45,722 nt of DNA from Gammaproteobacteria bacterium (GCA_030037905.1 JASHPX010000352.1:1-45722); one strand, 5' to 3'; numbered from the stretch's first letter, positions 1 to 9,923 are shown. Notes: generated by a model not told the origin, from the letters alone. Numbers and translations: made by a program.

Positions 1-1
1 A

Positions 2-847
2 TCGCTGTCGGCCATGGCCGTGCCGGCGCTGGCTGCGCTGGCCGTTCTGGTGGGGCTGGTCATGGTGCTGCAAGTGCCACGCATTCGCGACGTGCGCATA
101 CCGCTGCCCGAGCTGCCCACGGATCTGGAGGGATTCACCATCGTGCAGATCAGCGACCTGCACGTGGGCAACACCCTGCGACGCGGCTACGTCGAGCGTG
201 TGGTACGCAAGGTCAATACGCTGGCACCGGACCTGGTGGCCATCACCGGGGATCTCGTCGACGGCAGCGTGGCCAGTCTCTCCTCCGAGGTAGCTCCGCT
301 TGCGCAGCTGCGCTCGCGTCACGGCATCTGGTTCGTGACCGGCAATCACGAATATTACTCGGGCGCCAATGCGTGGATCGCCGAGCTGCGGCGTCTCGGA
401 ATGCACGTGCTGCTCAATGAGCACGCCATCATCCGGCACGGTGCCGCAGCCCTGGTGCTCGCCGGCGTGACCGATACGCAGGCGGGGGCGTTCGACCCCC
501 GCCAGCGCAGCGATCCGCAGGCGGCGCTGCGCGGCGCCCCGCGCGAGGTGCGCCCGCGCATCCTGCTCGCGCATCGACCGCGCAGCGCGGCGGCGGCAGC
601 GGCCGCAGGCTATGACCTGCAGCTCTCCGGCCATACGCATGGCGGTCAGTTCTGGCCCTGGAATTGGGTGGTGCGCTACCGGGAGCCTCTCGCTTTGGGC
701 CTGGATCGCCTGCAGGGACTGTGGGTCTATACGAGCCGTGGGACCGGGTACTGGGGCCCCCCACAGCGTCTCGGGGTGCCCGCCGAGATCACGCGTCTGA
801 GCCTCACGCGAGAGGCCACCGGGACCGCTGCACGCCTGAGCGCGTGA
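2..847 (+). CDS. Metallophosphoesterase (YkuE-like), probably 5'-truncated by window edge
   Basis: ISDLHVG, GDLVDG, GNHEYY and SGHTHGGQ metallophosphoesterase motifs; frame is open to the window edge upstream of the ATG at 14. Confidence 0.85.
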   Translation, partial: SLSAMAVPALAALAVLVGLVMVLQVPRIRDVRIPLPELPTDLEGFTIVQISDLHVGNTLRRGYVERVVRKVNTLAPDLVAITGDLVDGSVASLSSEVAPLAQLRSRHGIWFVTGNHEYYSGANAWIAELRRLGMHVLLNEHAIIRHGAAALVLAGVTDTQAGAFDPRQRSDPQAALRGAPREVRPRILLAHRPRSAAAAAAAGYDLQLSGHTHGGQFWPWNWVVRYREPLALGLDRLQGLWVYTSRGTGYWGPPQRLGVPAEITRLSLTREATGTAARLSA

Positions 848-877
848 CCTACGTCGCGGTTGCGCCCGCACCGCCGC

Positions 878-911
878 TGCTACAGTGCCTCGCTTGCTAC
901 AGTGCCTCGCT
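878..911. repeat. Perfect 17-bp tandem duplication TGCTACAGTGCCTCGCT x2 upstream of lemA-like gene
   Basis: 878-894 and 895-911 are identical by eye. Confidence 0.9.
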
Positions 912-954
912 GTCGCAGGCGGGCAGGGGCCCGAGGCCCCACAGGGAGCGTCCC

Positions 955-1527
955 ATGACATGGGTACTGGTGCTGGCGATCCTGCTGGTACTGCTGATCT
1001 ACATGATCATGCAGTACAACGGCCTGGTGGCGCTGCGCGAGAGTGTCAAACAGGCCTGGGCCAATATCGATGTGCTGCTCCAGCAGCGTCATGACGAGCT
1101 GCCCAAGCTCGTGGAGACCTGCCGGCAATACATGCAGTACGAGCGTGATACGCTCGAGAAGGTGATGCTGGCGCGCGCGGCGGTCAGCGCGGCGCACGAG
1201 CGACGCGATATGCCGGCGCTCGGCACGGCGGAGAACCAGCTGCGAGCCACCCTCGGACAGTTGTACGCCGTCGCGGAGAACTATCCGCAGCTCAAAGCGG
1301 ACCAGAACTTCCAGCAACTGCAGACCCGCATTACCGGCCTGGAGAGCGCCATTGCCGACCGGCGCGAGTACTACAACTCACAGGTCCAGCTGAACAATAC
1401 CCGCATCGCTCAGTTTCCGGCGGTGCTGCTGGCTCACCAATTCGGCTTCCAGCCCGCGCAGCTGCTGAAGATCGATCAGCAGGAGCGTCAGGACGTAGAC
1501 GTCGGCGCGCTGTTCCGCGCCTCGTGA
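955..1527 (+). CDS. LemA family protein
   Basis: N-terminal TM then YNGLVALRESVKQAWANIDVLLQQRHDELPKLVETC, typical LemA; ATG at 955 inside the longer ORF 664..1527. Confidence 0.9.
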   Translation: MTWVLVLAILLVLLIYMIMQYNGLVALRESVKQAWANIDVLLQQRHDELPKLVETCRQYMQYERDTLEKVMLARAAVSAAHERRDMPALGTAENQLRATLGQLYAVAENYPQLKADQNFQQLQTRITGLESAIADRREYYNSQVQLNNTRIAQFPAVLLAHQFGFQPAQLLKIDQQERQDVDVGALFRAS

Positions 1528-1549
1528 GCTGAAGCTCTCCGCAGACCTC

Positions 1550-2446
1550 ATGCCACCCGGCTCCGCCCACGTCGCGTGGACGATCCACGGCCAGCCTGGC
1601 ACGCTGGTGCTGGCGCTCGTGGCCGCCTGCCTGGCCTGCTTCGTCTTCATGTATCGCGGGTGGGCGCGTGCACGCAGTCTGTCCAACACGGCGCGTGCGC
1701 GTGTACGCTCGGCGCCGCACGGATACATCGAGCTCTACGGGCGGACCTCATTCCCACCGCAAACCGCCGATCAGGCCAAGAGCGCGCCGCTGACCGGACG
1801 CGCCTGCGTGTGGTGGCGTTATCACGTCTACCGCCGCGCGGGGAAAGGCTGGGTCACTATCGATCACGGCGCGAGCGACCACTCCTTTCTCCTGCAGGAC
1901 GATACCGGCAGCTGTGTCGTGGATCCGCGGGGCGCGGAGGTCACTCCGAGCGCGCGTCAGGTGTGGTATGGCTCGGAGTCCTGGCCGAGCAGCCCCTACA
2001 GCACCGGTTTGGGAGCGCTGGGCAGCAACTACAAGTACATCGAGCAGCGCATCCACGAAGCCGACGACGTGTGCGCGCTCGGAGAGCTGGGAGCCACCGG
2101 CGGCCTGGCCGATGGCGGCGTCGACTCCGAGATCGCGGCGCTGCTGCATGATTGGAAGAGCGACCCGGCCGCGCTATTGAAGCGATTCGACCGTGACGGC
2201 GATGGACAACTCGATGCACAGGAGTGGGAGCAGGCGCGCGCCGCCGCGCGTGCCCAGGTGCTCGAGGGGCGCGCACAGACCCCGCTGGTGAAGCAGATGG
2301 CGCGACCGCGTGACGGCCGTCCCTACCTCCTCGCCGCCCGCACCCCCGAGCGCCTTGCGCGCCGCTACCGCCTGCAGGCCGCCGCCTGCCTGGGAGGTTT
2401 CTTCGTCACGTTGCTCTTGCTCGCGCACCTGTTCGGTGCGCACTGA
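1550..2446 (+). CDS. GIDE-domain-like membrane protein with an inserted EF-hand
   Basis: N- and C-terminal TM segments; GIDE-like region (WWRYHVYRRAGKGWVTIDHGASDHSFLLQDDTGSCVVDPRGAEV); canonical EF-hand DRDGDGQLDAQE. Confidence 0.7.
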   Translation: MPPGSAHVAWTIHGQPGTLVLALVAACLACFVFMYRGWARARSLSNTARARVRSAPHGYIELYGRTSFPPQTADQAKSAPLTGRACVWWRYHVYRRAGKGWVTIDHGASDHSFLLQDDTGSCVVDPRGAEVTPSARQVWYGSESWPSSPYSTGLGALGSNYKYIEQRIHEADDVCALGELGATGGLADGGVDSEIAALLHDWKSDPAALLKRFDRDGDGQLDAQEWEQARAAARAQVLEGRAQTPLVKQMARPRDGRPYLLAARTPERLARRYRLQAAACLGGFFVTLLLLAHLFGAH

Positions 2447-2479
2447 GCCAACCGTCGCGCCGCACCTTCCCGCGATTGC

Positions 2480-3655
2480 CTACGCCGCGTACAGGCGCAG
2501 CGGCAGCTTCGCGGGCCCGTGGCCGATCGTCGTGATCCAGGGCTCCTCTTCGCCCGCGACCTCGATGCGCTCGATACGGCGTACGAGCTCGGCCAGCAGC
2601 ACCGAGGCCTCGAGCTGCGCGAGCGCACGGCCGACGCAGGCGTGTGTGCCGTAACCGAAGCCCAGGTGCTTACGCACATCTCTCTCCACGTCGAACGCCA
2701 GCGGATTATCCCAGGCGCGCGGATCGCGATTGGCCGCAGCGAACAGCAACCCCGTGCGCTGGCCGGCAGGGATGGTGAAGCCCTCGATCCGCACCTCGCG
2801 CGTGGTGATGCGACCCGCCATGCGAGACGGAGAGTCCCAGCGCAGGCACTCGTCGAAGGAATTCCTCAGCAGCCGGGGGTTGTCGCGCACCCGCCGATAC
2901 TGGTCCGGATACTTGGCAAAGGCCCCGATCGTGGCCGCCAGGGTCACGAAGCTGGTATCCGAGCCGGCCGATAGCACGACCTGGACCAGCAGCTTCGCCT
3001 CCGCGAGGCTGATCTGGCCCTCGTCCGCAGCGGCAAAGATCTGCGCACCGACGCCATCGGGCGTCAGCCGCTCGCGCTCGCAGGCCCAGTTGAGCCACTC
3101 GACCGTCGGGCCCGCGTCCTTGATCGCCTCCTCGTACAGCTCATTCGGCGGCCCGAACGTCGCCCAGACCATGTGACCGAAACCGGTCATGTTCTCGCGT
3201 CCCTCGTCGGGCAGCCCGATCATGTCCGGCAGCACCTTGAAGACGAAGCGCTTGGTAATCTCGTCGACGACCTCGATGGTTTCGCCCGAGCGCGCCACGA
3301 CCTCGTCGAATACCGTGGCCGCTTCCCGCTCGAAGGTCGGACGGATTGCCTCGAGCGCTCGCGGCCCGAGCGTATTGGCGATGATGGGGCGCACGCGCGT
3401 GTGGCGCGGAGGATCGTCGGTGACCAGGATTTCCGGGCGCACAGAATTCGGGTCATGCCACGGCCGCGAGGCCGAGGAGAAGCTCTTCCAGTCGGTGAGG
3501 CCCGCGGCCACGTCGGCATAGCGCGTGACGATCACCGTGCCGTCCGCGAGGCGGGCCACCGGCGTCGCCTCGCGCAGCGCGTCGTCCGTCGCGCGCGCAT
3601 CGCGCACGCAGGCCTCGGAGAAGATGTCCACCTCGTACAGCGGAATGTCGGGCAT
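2480..3655 (-). CDS. Cytochrome P450 (CYP199-like)
   Basis: Heme-binding FGYGTHACVGRALA, I-helix AGSDTS, ExxR in FDECLRW; start MPDIPLYEV at 3655. Confidence 0.9.
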   Translation of the reverse strand: MPDIPLYEVDIFSEACVRDARATDDALREATPVARLADGTVIVTRYADVAAGLTDWKSFSSASRPWHDPNSVRPEILVTDDPPRHTRVRPIIANTLGPRALEAIRPTFEREAATVFDEVVARSGETIEVVDEITKRFVFKVLPDMIGLPDEGRENMTGFGHMVWATFGPPNELYEEAIKDAGPTVEWLNWACERERLTPDGVGAQIFAAADEGQISLAEAKLLVQVVLSAGSDTSFVTLAATIGAFAKYPDQYRRVRDNPRLLRNSFDECLRWDSPSRMAGRITTREVRIEGFTIPAGQRTGLLFAAANRDPRAWDNPLAFDVERDVRKHLGFGYGTHACVGRALAQLEASVLLAELVRRIERIEVAGEEEPWITTIGHGPAKLPLRLYAA

Positions 3656-3774
3656 CGTGCGTTCCCCCAAGTCGGCAGCGTAAGCCAGGCGAGCCGGAAC
3701 AGCCAGACGAGCCAGAATCAGGGATTTATCCTTGCTAAAATCCTGGATTCGTAAGCCCGTCCATCGTAGGCGGC

Positions 3775-4641
3775 ATGCCCCTGCTGCCGCTCGAGCAGGC
3801 GCGGCGCGAGATGGAGGAGATGCTGACACAGTTTCCGATCGTTTACCCGACACAGAACACACGCATGGAACTCGAGCTAAACGGCAAAGTGGTGCTCGTC
3901 ACCGGCGGCTCGAAGGGCATCGGCCTTGCCTGCGCGCGCGGTTTCCTGGCCGAGGGTGCGCGAGTCGCCATCGTCTCGCGAGGTCAGGCGAATATCGATC
4001 GTGCCCTGGCGAGCCTCGCGGGGGCGCTAGGCTTCGCGGCCGACCTCAGCGACGCCGACGCCGCGGTTCAGATGGTGGATCGAGTGCAGGGCGCTCTCGG
4101 GCCCATCGATGTTCTGGTCAACAGCGCGGGCGCGGCCAAGCGAACCGCGCCTGCGGATCTCGCCCCCGCCGCCTGGCATGCGGCCATGGATGCAAAATAT
4201 TTCTCCTACATTCACGTGATCGACCCCGTGGTCAAGCGCATGGCCGCTCGCCGCCGCGGCGTGATCGTCAGTGTCATCGGCAATGGGGGCAAGATCGCCT
4301 CACCACCGCACATCCCCGGCGGCTCCGCCAATGCCGCGCTGATGCTGGCCACCGCCGGGCTGGCGAGGGCCTATGCCGCCAGCGGCGTTCGGGTCCTGGC
4401 CGTCAACCCCGGCCTCACGAACACCGAGCGGTTGCAAGAGGGCATGAAGGTCACTGCGCGTCTGAGTGGGATCTCCGAGGCCGAGGCGCTGCAGACGAGC
4501 CTCGCAGCCATCCCGCTGGGCCGCCTGGCGGAGCCGGAGGAAATCGCCAACGCCGTAGTCTTTCTAGCCTCATCGAAGGCCAGCTACATCACCGGAATCA
4601 CCCTCAGCATGGACGGGGCTGCGGCGCCGGTCGTGGTCTAG
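3775..4641 (+). CDS. SDR family oxidoreductase
   Basis: TGGSKGIG cofactor motif, NSAGA; C-terminal SMDGAAAPVVV. Confidence 0.85.
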   Translation: MPLLPLEQARREMEEMLTQFPIVYPTQNTRMELELNGKVVLVTGGSKGIGLACARGFLAEGARVAIVSRGQANIDRALASLAGALGFAADLSDADAAVQMVDRVQGALGPIDVLVNSAGAAKRTAPADLAPAAWHAAMDAKYFSYIHVIDPVVKRMAARRRGVIVSVIGNGGKIASPPHIPGGSANAALMLATAGLARAYAASGVRVLAVNPGLTNTERLQEGMKVTARLSGISEAEALQTSLAAIPLGRLAEPEEIANAVVFLASSKASYITGITLSMDGAAAPVVV

Positions 4642-4778
4642 CATCCGTCGTGGTGTGGCAGCGAGCTCACGCTATCTGCGGCAGGACCCGCGATTCGGGG
4701 CGGCGCCCGCGCCATTGGAAAAGGCTTTCATGGCGGCGCAGACTTGCAGCTACGTGCACGCTGAGGGAGGAGTGGGCC

Positions 4779-5177
4779 ATGCGCTATCGGACTTGGGCTC
4801 TGATATGTCTGACAATGGCGCTGTCGGGCCTCTGCCAGGCAGCCGGTCCTTACGACTCTGCGGCGCGCACGCAGATCAAGCGCGTCGATCTGTCCGGCGC
4901 CCCGGGCATGGAGGTCATTACTTCCATTGTCGAGGTACACAAGGGCCAGACGATTCCCAAGCATCTGCATCATGGCATCGAGGCCGGATACGTGCTGCAG
5001 GGAACTCTGGTTCAGTACCCCGGCAAGCCGCCCACGATGATGAAGACCGGTACGCCGATCATGAATCTGCGCGACGTCGTGCACAGCGGATTCACTGTGG
5101 TGGGCGATCGACCGCTCAAGATCTTTACGGTACACATCGTCGATAAGGGCAAACCGCTGTATCAGTGGGTGAAGTGA
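4779..5177 (+). CDS. Secreted cupin-domain protein
   Basis: Signal peptide MRYRTWALICLTMALSGLCQA followed by cupin motif HLHHGIEAGYVLQG; start inside the longer ORF 3732..5177. Confidence 0.8.
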   Translation: MRYRTWALICLTMALSGLCQAAGPYDSAARTQIKRVDLSGAPGMEVITSIVEVHKGQTIPKHLHHGIEAGYVLQGTLVQYPGKPPTMMKTGTPIMNLRDVVHSGFTVVGDRPLKIFTVHIVDKGKPLYQWVK

Positions 5178-5253
5178 GACCGAGCCGAACGCAGGTCAGC
5201 GTCGCGCAGCAGTTTCTCCGGGCTTTCGCTACGTTCGCCGCGCAGGCGGGGGG

Positions 5254-5922
5254 GTGAAGATGCGTACCGATCTCGACTCGCTGGAGGCGCGCGTCATTGG
5301 AAGCCTCATCGAGAAACAGGTCACCACTCCCGATCAATATCCGCTGTCACTCAACGCTCTGGTGAACGCCTGCAATCAAAAGAGCAACCGCGATCCCGCG
5401 ATGAGTCTCGATGAGGCGACCGTCCAGCGCACGCTCGACGCGCTGTCGCGCAGGCATTTGATCCTCGAGCGCTCCGGCTTCGGTAGCCGCGTGCCCAAGT
5501 ACCAGCAGCTGTTCTGCAATACGGAGCACGGCAGCCTGAAGTTCTCGCCCCAGGAGCTCGCGGTCGTGTGCGAGCTGCTGCTGCGCGGCCCGCAGACCCC
5601 GGGCGAGCTGCGTTCACGTGCCAGCCGCATGGCACCCTTCAACGATGTCTCGGAGGTCGAAGCGGCGCTGCAGAATCTACTCGGGCGCGAGGGTGGACCG
5701 CTCGTCGCGCGACTGCCGCGGGAGAGTGGACGGCGCGAGTCACGCTACCTGCACCTCTTCAGCGGTGACGCGCCTCCGGAAGCAATCGCGCAGGACGTTG
5801 CAGTGGAATGCGAGGCTGCGGCCGGCGATCGCGAGACGCTCTCCAGCCGTGTGGCCAGGCTCGAAGAAGAGCTGCGTGGGCTTCGCTCCGAGTTCGAGGC
5901 ACTCAAGTCGCGAGGTGGGTGA
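5254..5922 (+). CDS. YceH family protein (DUF480)
   Basis: EARVIGSLIEKQVTTPDQYPLSLNALVNACNQKSNRDP is characteristic. Confidence 0.92.
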   Translation: MKMRTDLDSLEARVIGSLIEKQVTTPDQYPLSLNALVNACNQKSNRDPAMSLDEATVQRTLDALSRRHLILERSGFGSRVPKYQQLFCNTEHGSLKFSPQELAVVCELLLRGPQTPGELRSRASRMAPFNDVSEVEAALQNLLGREGGPLVARLPRESGRRESRYLHLFSGDAPPEAIAQDVAVECEAAAGDRETLSSRVARLEEELRGLRSEFEALKSRGG

Positions 5923-6005
5923 GCCGAACAGCCCGGAGCCGACATACCGGCTAGCGTGTAGACTTTGGCCCGAGTATCGAAGAATCCACATCGGGGGGCT
6001 ATGAA

Positions 6006-6929
6006 ATGACTTCGACGCTGAAAGTGACGGCAGCCGCACTGGTGCTGGCCATAGCGATAGCAGGCACCTGCCTTGCTCACGCGGCTACGCGCGGCAGCGA
6101 ATCCCCGCGGACCCCGGCCTGCGACCGCGCCTGCCTCAGCGGGCTCATGAGCGACTACCTGAATGCGCTCGTCGCGGCAGATGCCTCACGACTCAGAGTC
6201 AGCCAACCGATCCGCTTCACGGAGGACCAGCAGGAGCGCAAATTCGGTGTCGAGGGAATCTGGAGCCACCACGTTACCCTGACCGGGTACCGGTTCGATA
6301 TCATCGATGTGCGCGCGGGCGTTGCGGCGAGCCTGGTGAAGGTACGGATCGACGGCATGCCTGCATTGCTCGCCATGCGACTGCTCACGCGCGGCGGACG
6401 CATCTCGGGAGTGGAGAGCATCGTCGTACACTCACGCACCGAGGGCATGCTCTTCAACGTCAACGCCATTCAGACGCTCAGCCGAGCGATGGCGTTCACG
6501 CCGTCGCCCGCGCAGCGCAATTCGCGCAAGGACATGATTGCGATCGCTTCGCGCTACCCGCGGGGCCTGCAGATGGGCAGCTTCGTGAAGTCCGATGTGC
6601 CGTTCGCGCCGGACGCGTATCGCTTCGAAAACGGCATGCTGATGGCCGGCCCGCACTGCACGTTCCTGCCCGGATGCGAGCACATCAAGACGGAGCAGAT
6701 TCCGACGTTATCGAAGCTCGTATATCGGGTTGCCGCAGTGGATGAGCGGCAGGGGATCGTGTTGATCCGCATGGACTTCGGACCAGGCTCGGTCTTCCCC
6801 GCGCCCGGCCGCCCCAAAAATCTATCGCTGAGCGTCTTCGAGGCCTTCAAGGTCTATGGCGGGCAGATTCACGCCGTGGAAGCCTTCATGAAGACCAAGC
6901 CGCAAGACCAGCCGCTCGGCTGGAATTGA
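6006..6929 (+). CDS. Secreted hypothetical protein
   Basis: Signal peptide and long ORF with good codon usage; family not recognised with certainty. Confidence 0.7.
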   Translation: MTSTLKVTAAALVLAIAIAGTCLAHAATRGSESPRTPACDRACLSGLMSDYLNALVAADASRLRVSQPIRFTEDQQERKFGVEGIWSHHVTLTGYRFDIIDVRAGVAASLVKVRIDGMPALLAMRLLTRGGRISGVESIVVHSRTEGMLFNVNAIQTLSRAMAFTPSPAQRNSRKDMIAIASRYPRGLQMGSFVKSDVPFAPDAYRFENGMLMAGPHCTFLPGCEHIKTEQIPTLSKLVYRVAAVDERQGIVLIRMDFGPGSVFPAPGRPKNLSLSVFEAFKVYGGQIHAVEAFMKTKPQDQPLGWN

Positions 6930-6936
6930 TCTCATA

Positions 6937-6971
6937 GCAGGCCCTGCGGATCCCGAAGGGTGGGGGCCTGC
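6937..6971. terminator. Possible hairpin GCAGGCCC...GGGCCTGC between 6929 and the next gene
   Basis: 8-bp inverted repeat in a short intergenic gap. Confidence 0.4.
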
Positions 6972-6977
6972 GCCGCC

Positions 6978-7562
6978 ATGAATGAGAAGTTGCCGGCGAT
7001 CTGCGCATTCCTCGTCGACGCCGAGCGACTGAAGCTCGTGGAGCGCAAGGCTTACGTGAGCAATGTTTCGAGGCGTGAGAATTCTGCGGAGCACAGCTGG
7101 CACCTCGCGCTCGGACTGCTCGCGCTCGCCCGCGAGCTTGATCTCGAAATCAACCTGCCCAGGGCATTAGCCATGGCGATCATTCATGATCTCTGCGAGA
7201 TCGATGCCGGGGATACTCCCGCGTACGGTCCGGCGCGCGCCGACCAGCACGAGGCGGAACGCAAATGCATCGAGCGGCTCGCGGGCCATGGCATCGAGTT
7301 CGGAGCCGAGTTGCGCGAGCTCTGGCTCGAATACGAGGCTCAGGAAACGCGCGAGAGTCACTGGGTCAAAGTGCTCGACCGCGTCATGCCATTCGTCGTG
7401 AATCTGGCCTGCGAGGGTAGGAACTGGCTGGAGCAATCTGTCAGCCGATCGCAGGTATTGAGGGTCAGCGAGCCCGTGCGCCAGTACGCGCCGGACGTTT
7501 TCTCGTGGATGCTCGAGCGTGTGGACGAATGCGTGCAGAAGGGCTGGCTGAGAGACGGCTGA
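6978..7562 (+). CDS. HD domain hydrolase (YfbR/5'-deoxynucleotidase-like)
   Basis: RENSAEHSWHLAL, IHDLCEIDAGDT metal-binding motifs. Confidence 0.85.
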   Translation: MNEKLPAICAFLVDAERLKLVERKAYVSNVSRRENSAEHSWHLALGLLALARELDLEINLPRALAMAIIHDLCEIDAGDTPAYGPARADQHEAERKCIERLAGHGIEFGAELRELWLEYEAQETRESHWVKVLDRVMPFVVNLACEGRNWLEQSVSRSQVLRVSEPVRQYAPDVFSWMLERVDECVQKGWLRDG

Positions 7563-7674
7563 CTGTCCATTCCTGTCCATTCGTCGACAAAGCAAGTCCA
7601 CCGCCTGCAGGAGTGCAGAACTCAACCGATGCTATACTATCTATTAAGTGGATATTTAGCCTTTTACATTTGGT

Positions 7675-7983
7675 ATGAATCAGGTTAGCGAGAGCCGCAG
7701 GATGCTGATGGCCCTTGGCCGGCGTTTGCGCCGGTCGCGGCTCGAGCGTAACGACACCATGGCCGTCTTCGCGCAGCGGATCGGCGTGTCAGAGCAGACG
7801 GTGCGTGCGATGGAGCGCGGCCTGCCGACGGTGCAGATCGGCACCTGGCTCGAGGCATTGTGGGTGCTGAACGAATTGGAGCCACTGGATCATTTGCTCA
7901 AAAAAAGGGAGAGCCTCCTCGATCTCGCGCGCCGCGCGGACAGTGCGCGTCAACGCCAGCGCGCATCCAGGCGTGGGAAATGA
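7675..7983 (+). CDS. HTH regulator, HipB-like antitoxin (module 1)
   Basis: HTH region FAQRIGVSEQTVRAMERG; overlaps the HipA ORF by ATGA. Confidence 0.8.
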   Translation: MNQVSESRRMLMALGRRLRRSRLERNDTMAVFAQRIGVSEQTVRAMERGLPTVQIGTWLEALWVLNELEPLDHLLKKRESLLDLARRADSARQRQRASRRGK

Positions 7984-9206
7984 AACGTCTGTACGTCTGG
8001 GTGCGTCGCGCAGCCGGCACCGCTCACCTCGTCGGTGAGCTCGTCACGACCGAACCCACGGCGAGCGGTCGCTTCGAGTGCGAGTTCGAGTACGCGACGG
8101 AGTGGAGCGCGGATCCGCATGCCTTTCCTCTCGATCCGGTGTCCTTGCCATTGCAGCCGCCCGGGCGACGCTTCCAGGCCGAACAGTTTTATCCACCTCT
8201 TGCGGTGTTCGAGGACTGTCTTCCAGACGATTGGGGCAGGCGTCTGCTGTCGAAGGCGCTCAGTCTGGAGGGCCAAACGGCTTCGCCGCCGCAGATGCTA
8301 CAGGCCTTAGCGGGAGGAGGACCTGGCGCGCTGATGTTCACAGACGGATCATTGCCGCCAAGCCCGGCCGCTACGCCGCCCACGCAGTCCCTCTCCGGTC
8401 TGCTTTCTGCGGCTACGCGCTTCGAGGCTGGCACGCTGCCCCCGGGTGATGCGTTTCGTGAGCTGTTGGAAGGCAGCAGCCGCGCTGGTGGCGCGCGTCC
8501 GAAGGCGCTCATTCACGATAGCAAGGGCGAGTGGCTCGCCAAGTTCCCGAGCCGCAGCCGCGATGGCATATTCGACGTCGTAGGTCTCGAAGCGACTTGC
8601 CTGCAGCTCGCCAGGCGAGCAGGGCTCGTCGTTCCGGACATGCGCTTGCAATCCGTCGGCAGACGACGCGTGCTTCTGGTGCGCCGTTTCGACGTCACGG
8701 AGCAGGGCGGCCGCACCCACATGATCAGCATGCGCACGCTCTGCAGAGAACGTCCTGGCATTGACGTGACCAGCTACACCGATCTCGCCCGTATATTGAA
8801 GAAGTACTCGGCATCGCCAGCGGAAGATGTCGCCGCGCTGTTCCGGCACATGGCCTTCAATGCAGCGACCGGGAACGTAGACGATCATCTCAAAAACTTC
8901 TGGATGCTCAATACCTTGTCGGGATATCGCCTGGCTCCTGCCTTCGATCTCGTACCCGACATCGCCGAGCGACGCGAGCACACCCTTTCCTTTCAGTACG
9001 ACCACGGGTGTCCGACACGGGCGATACTCCTGGCGATCGCGCAGGACTGGCGCGTAGCGCAGGCGCAGGGCTGCGTGGACGACATCGTGCGGGCGGTCAG
9101 TCGGTTTCGCGCGACTGCACGCAAGCTCGCGGTCCGGAGCGGCAGGGGCCTGGATCTCATTTCGGCGGATGTGCGGCGGCGGGTTGAATTACTGAATGGT
9201 CCCTAG
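7980..9206 (+). CDS. HipA-like serine/threonine kinase toxin (module 1)
   Basis: FPLDPVSLPL, GGARPKALI, FNAATGNVDDHLKNFW, LAPAFDLVPD HipA motifs. Confidence 0.88.
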   Translation: MKRLYVWVRRAAGTAHLVGELVTTEPTASGRFECEFEYATEWSADPHAFPLDPVSLPLQPPGRRFQAEQFYPPLAVFEDCLPDDWGRRLLSKALSLEGQTASPPQMLQALAGGGPGALMFTDGSLPPSPAATPPTQSLSGLLSAATRFEAGTLPPGDAFRELLEGSSRAGGARPKALIHDSKGEWLAKFPSRSRDGIFDVVGLEATCLQLARRAGLVVPDMRLQSVGRRRVLLVRRFDVTEQGGRTHMISMRTLCRERPGIDVTSYTDLARILKKYSASPAEDVAALFRHMAFNAATGNVDDHLKNFWMLNTLSGYRLAPAFDLVPDIAERREHTLSFQYDHGCPTRAILLAIAQDWRVAQAQGCVDDIVRAVSRFRATARKLAVRSGRGLDLISADVRRRVELLNGP

Positions 9207-9231
9207 AGCGCCGCGCCGCTACCGTAGGGAC
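9199..9231. terminator. Inverted repeat GTCCCTA...TAGGGAC overlapping the hipA-1 stop
   Basis: 7-bp perfect arms flanking a GC-rich loop. Confidence 0.4.
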
Positions 9232-9539
9232 GCGCTCAGATGACGGGGTAGCGTGCACTGGTCGTACGGCTGGTTGTCAGGGAGATGTGCCTGCCTGCCA
9301 CCCGTAGCTCACTGACGGTGTAGGAGGTGGTCCGTAGACGGGGACCGGTCGGTTGAACACTCTGGGCGCTTCCTGCTACGGGAGCTACTGCAATGCCAAG
9401 AACCTGCATCCCACAGTATGAAGTCGGCGGACAGCCGTCCGAGGGGAAACCATGGAGCGCAGCAATTCCCTCTTGCTGCGCTGCCGGCGCACTGTTGCAT
9501 CCGCAGCCAGGTTGTCCGGTTGAGAGATAGCCGACCCTT

Positions 9540-9923
9540 TCAGCAAGACACGACGGCGATCCGCTTCCCGCTCCTGGACACCAGGCGTGCGATATCGTCC
9601 GGGTCGCTGGTGAGAATCCGGTCTCCGGAATGGGCGACCAGCGTGACCGTCGCATCGATGGGGTCATCCGTACCGGCCCCGGCGAGCAGCGCTCCCGCGT
9701 CGCGGCCCATCCGCTCGTCGACGGGACATACGTCTACTGCTCGCAGGAATCTGGCGAGGCGCGCCTGCTGGCCGCCCGAGCTTCGCCATACCTGGGCGAT
9801 CACAATGGCGCTCGTGCGCAGGTCGAGGCCGTGAATTTGCGCGATACGCAGCCGTGCGATCATGGATCGATCGTCCCTATCGACGGCGATGAGAGCACCG
9901 GCATCCAGGACGAGGGCGCTCAC
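9540..9923 (-). CDS. PIN-domain (VapC-like) toxin
   Basis: MSALVLDAGALIAVDRDD... DPIDATVTLVAHSGDRILTSDPDDIARL PIN acidic residues. Confidence 0.82.
   Translation of the reverse strand: MSALVLDAGALIAVDRDDRSMIARLRIAQIHGLDLRTSAIVIAQVWRSSGGQQARLARFLRAVDVCPVDERMGRDAGALLAGAGTDDPIDATVTLVAHSGDRILTSDPDDIARLVSRSGKRIAVVSC

Noticed and set aside
664-954. N-terminal extension of the LemA ORF
   Set aside because: Overlaps the metallophosphoesterase out of frame; LemA similarity and TM start at 955.
3732-5177. 481-aa ORF spanning SDR and cupin regions as one protein
   Set aside because: The first two thirds are Arg/Gly-rich out-of-frame reading of the SDR gene; the real protein begins at the signal peptide ATG at 4779.
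9236-9540. Gap between hipA-1 and the PIN gene as a possible IS remnant
   Set aside because: The minus ORF 9236..9667 resembles no transposase I recognise and no terminal inverted repeats were found.
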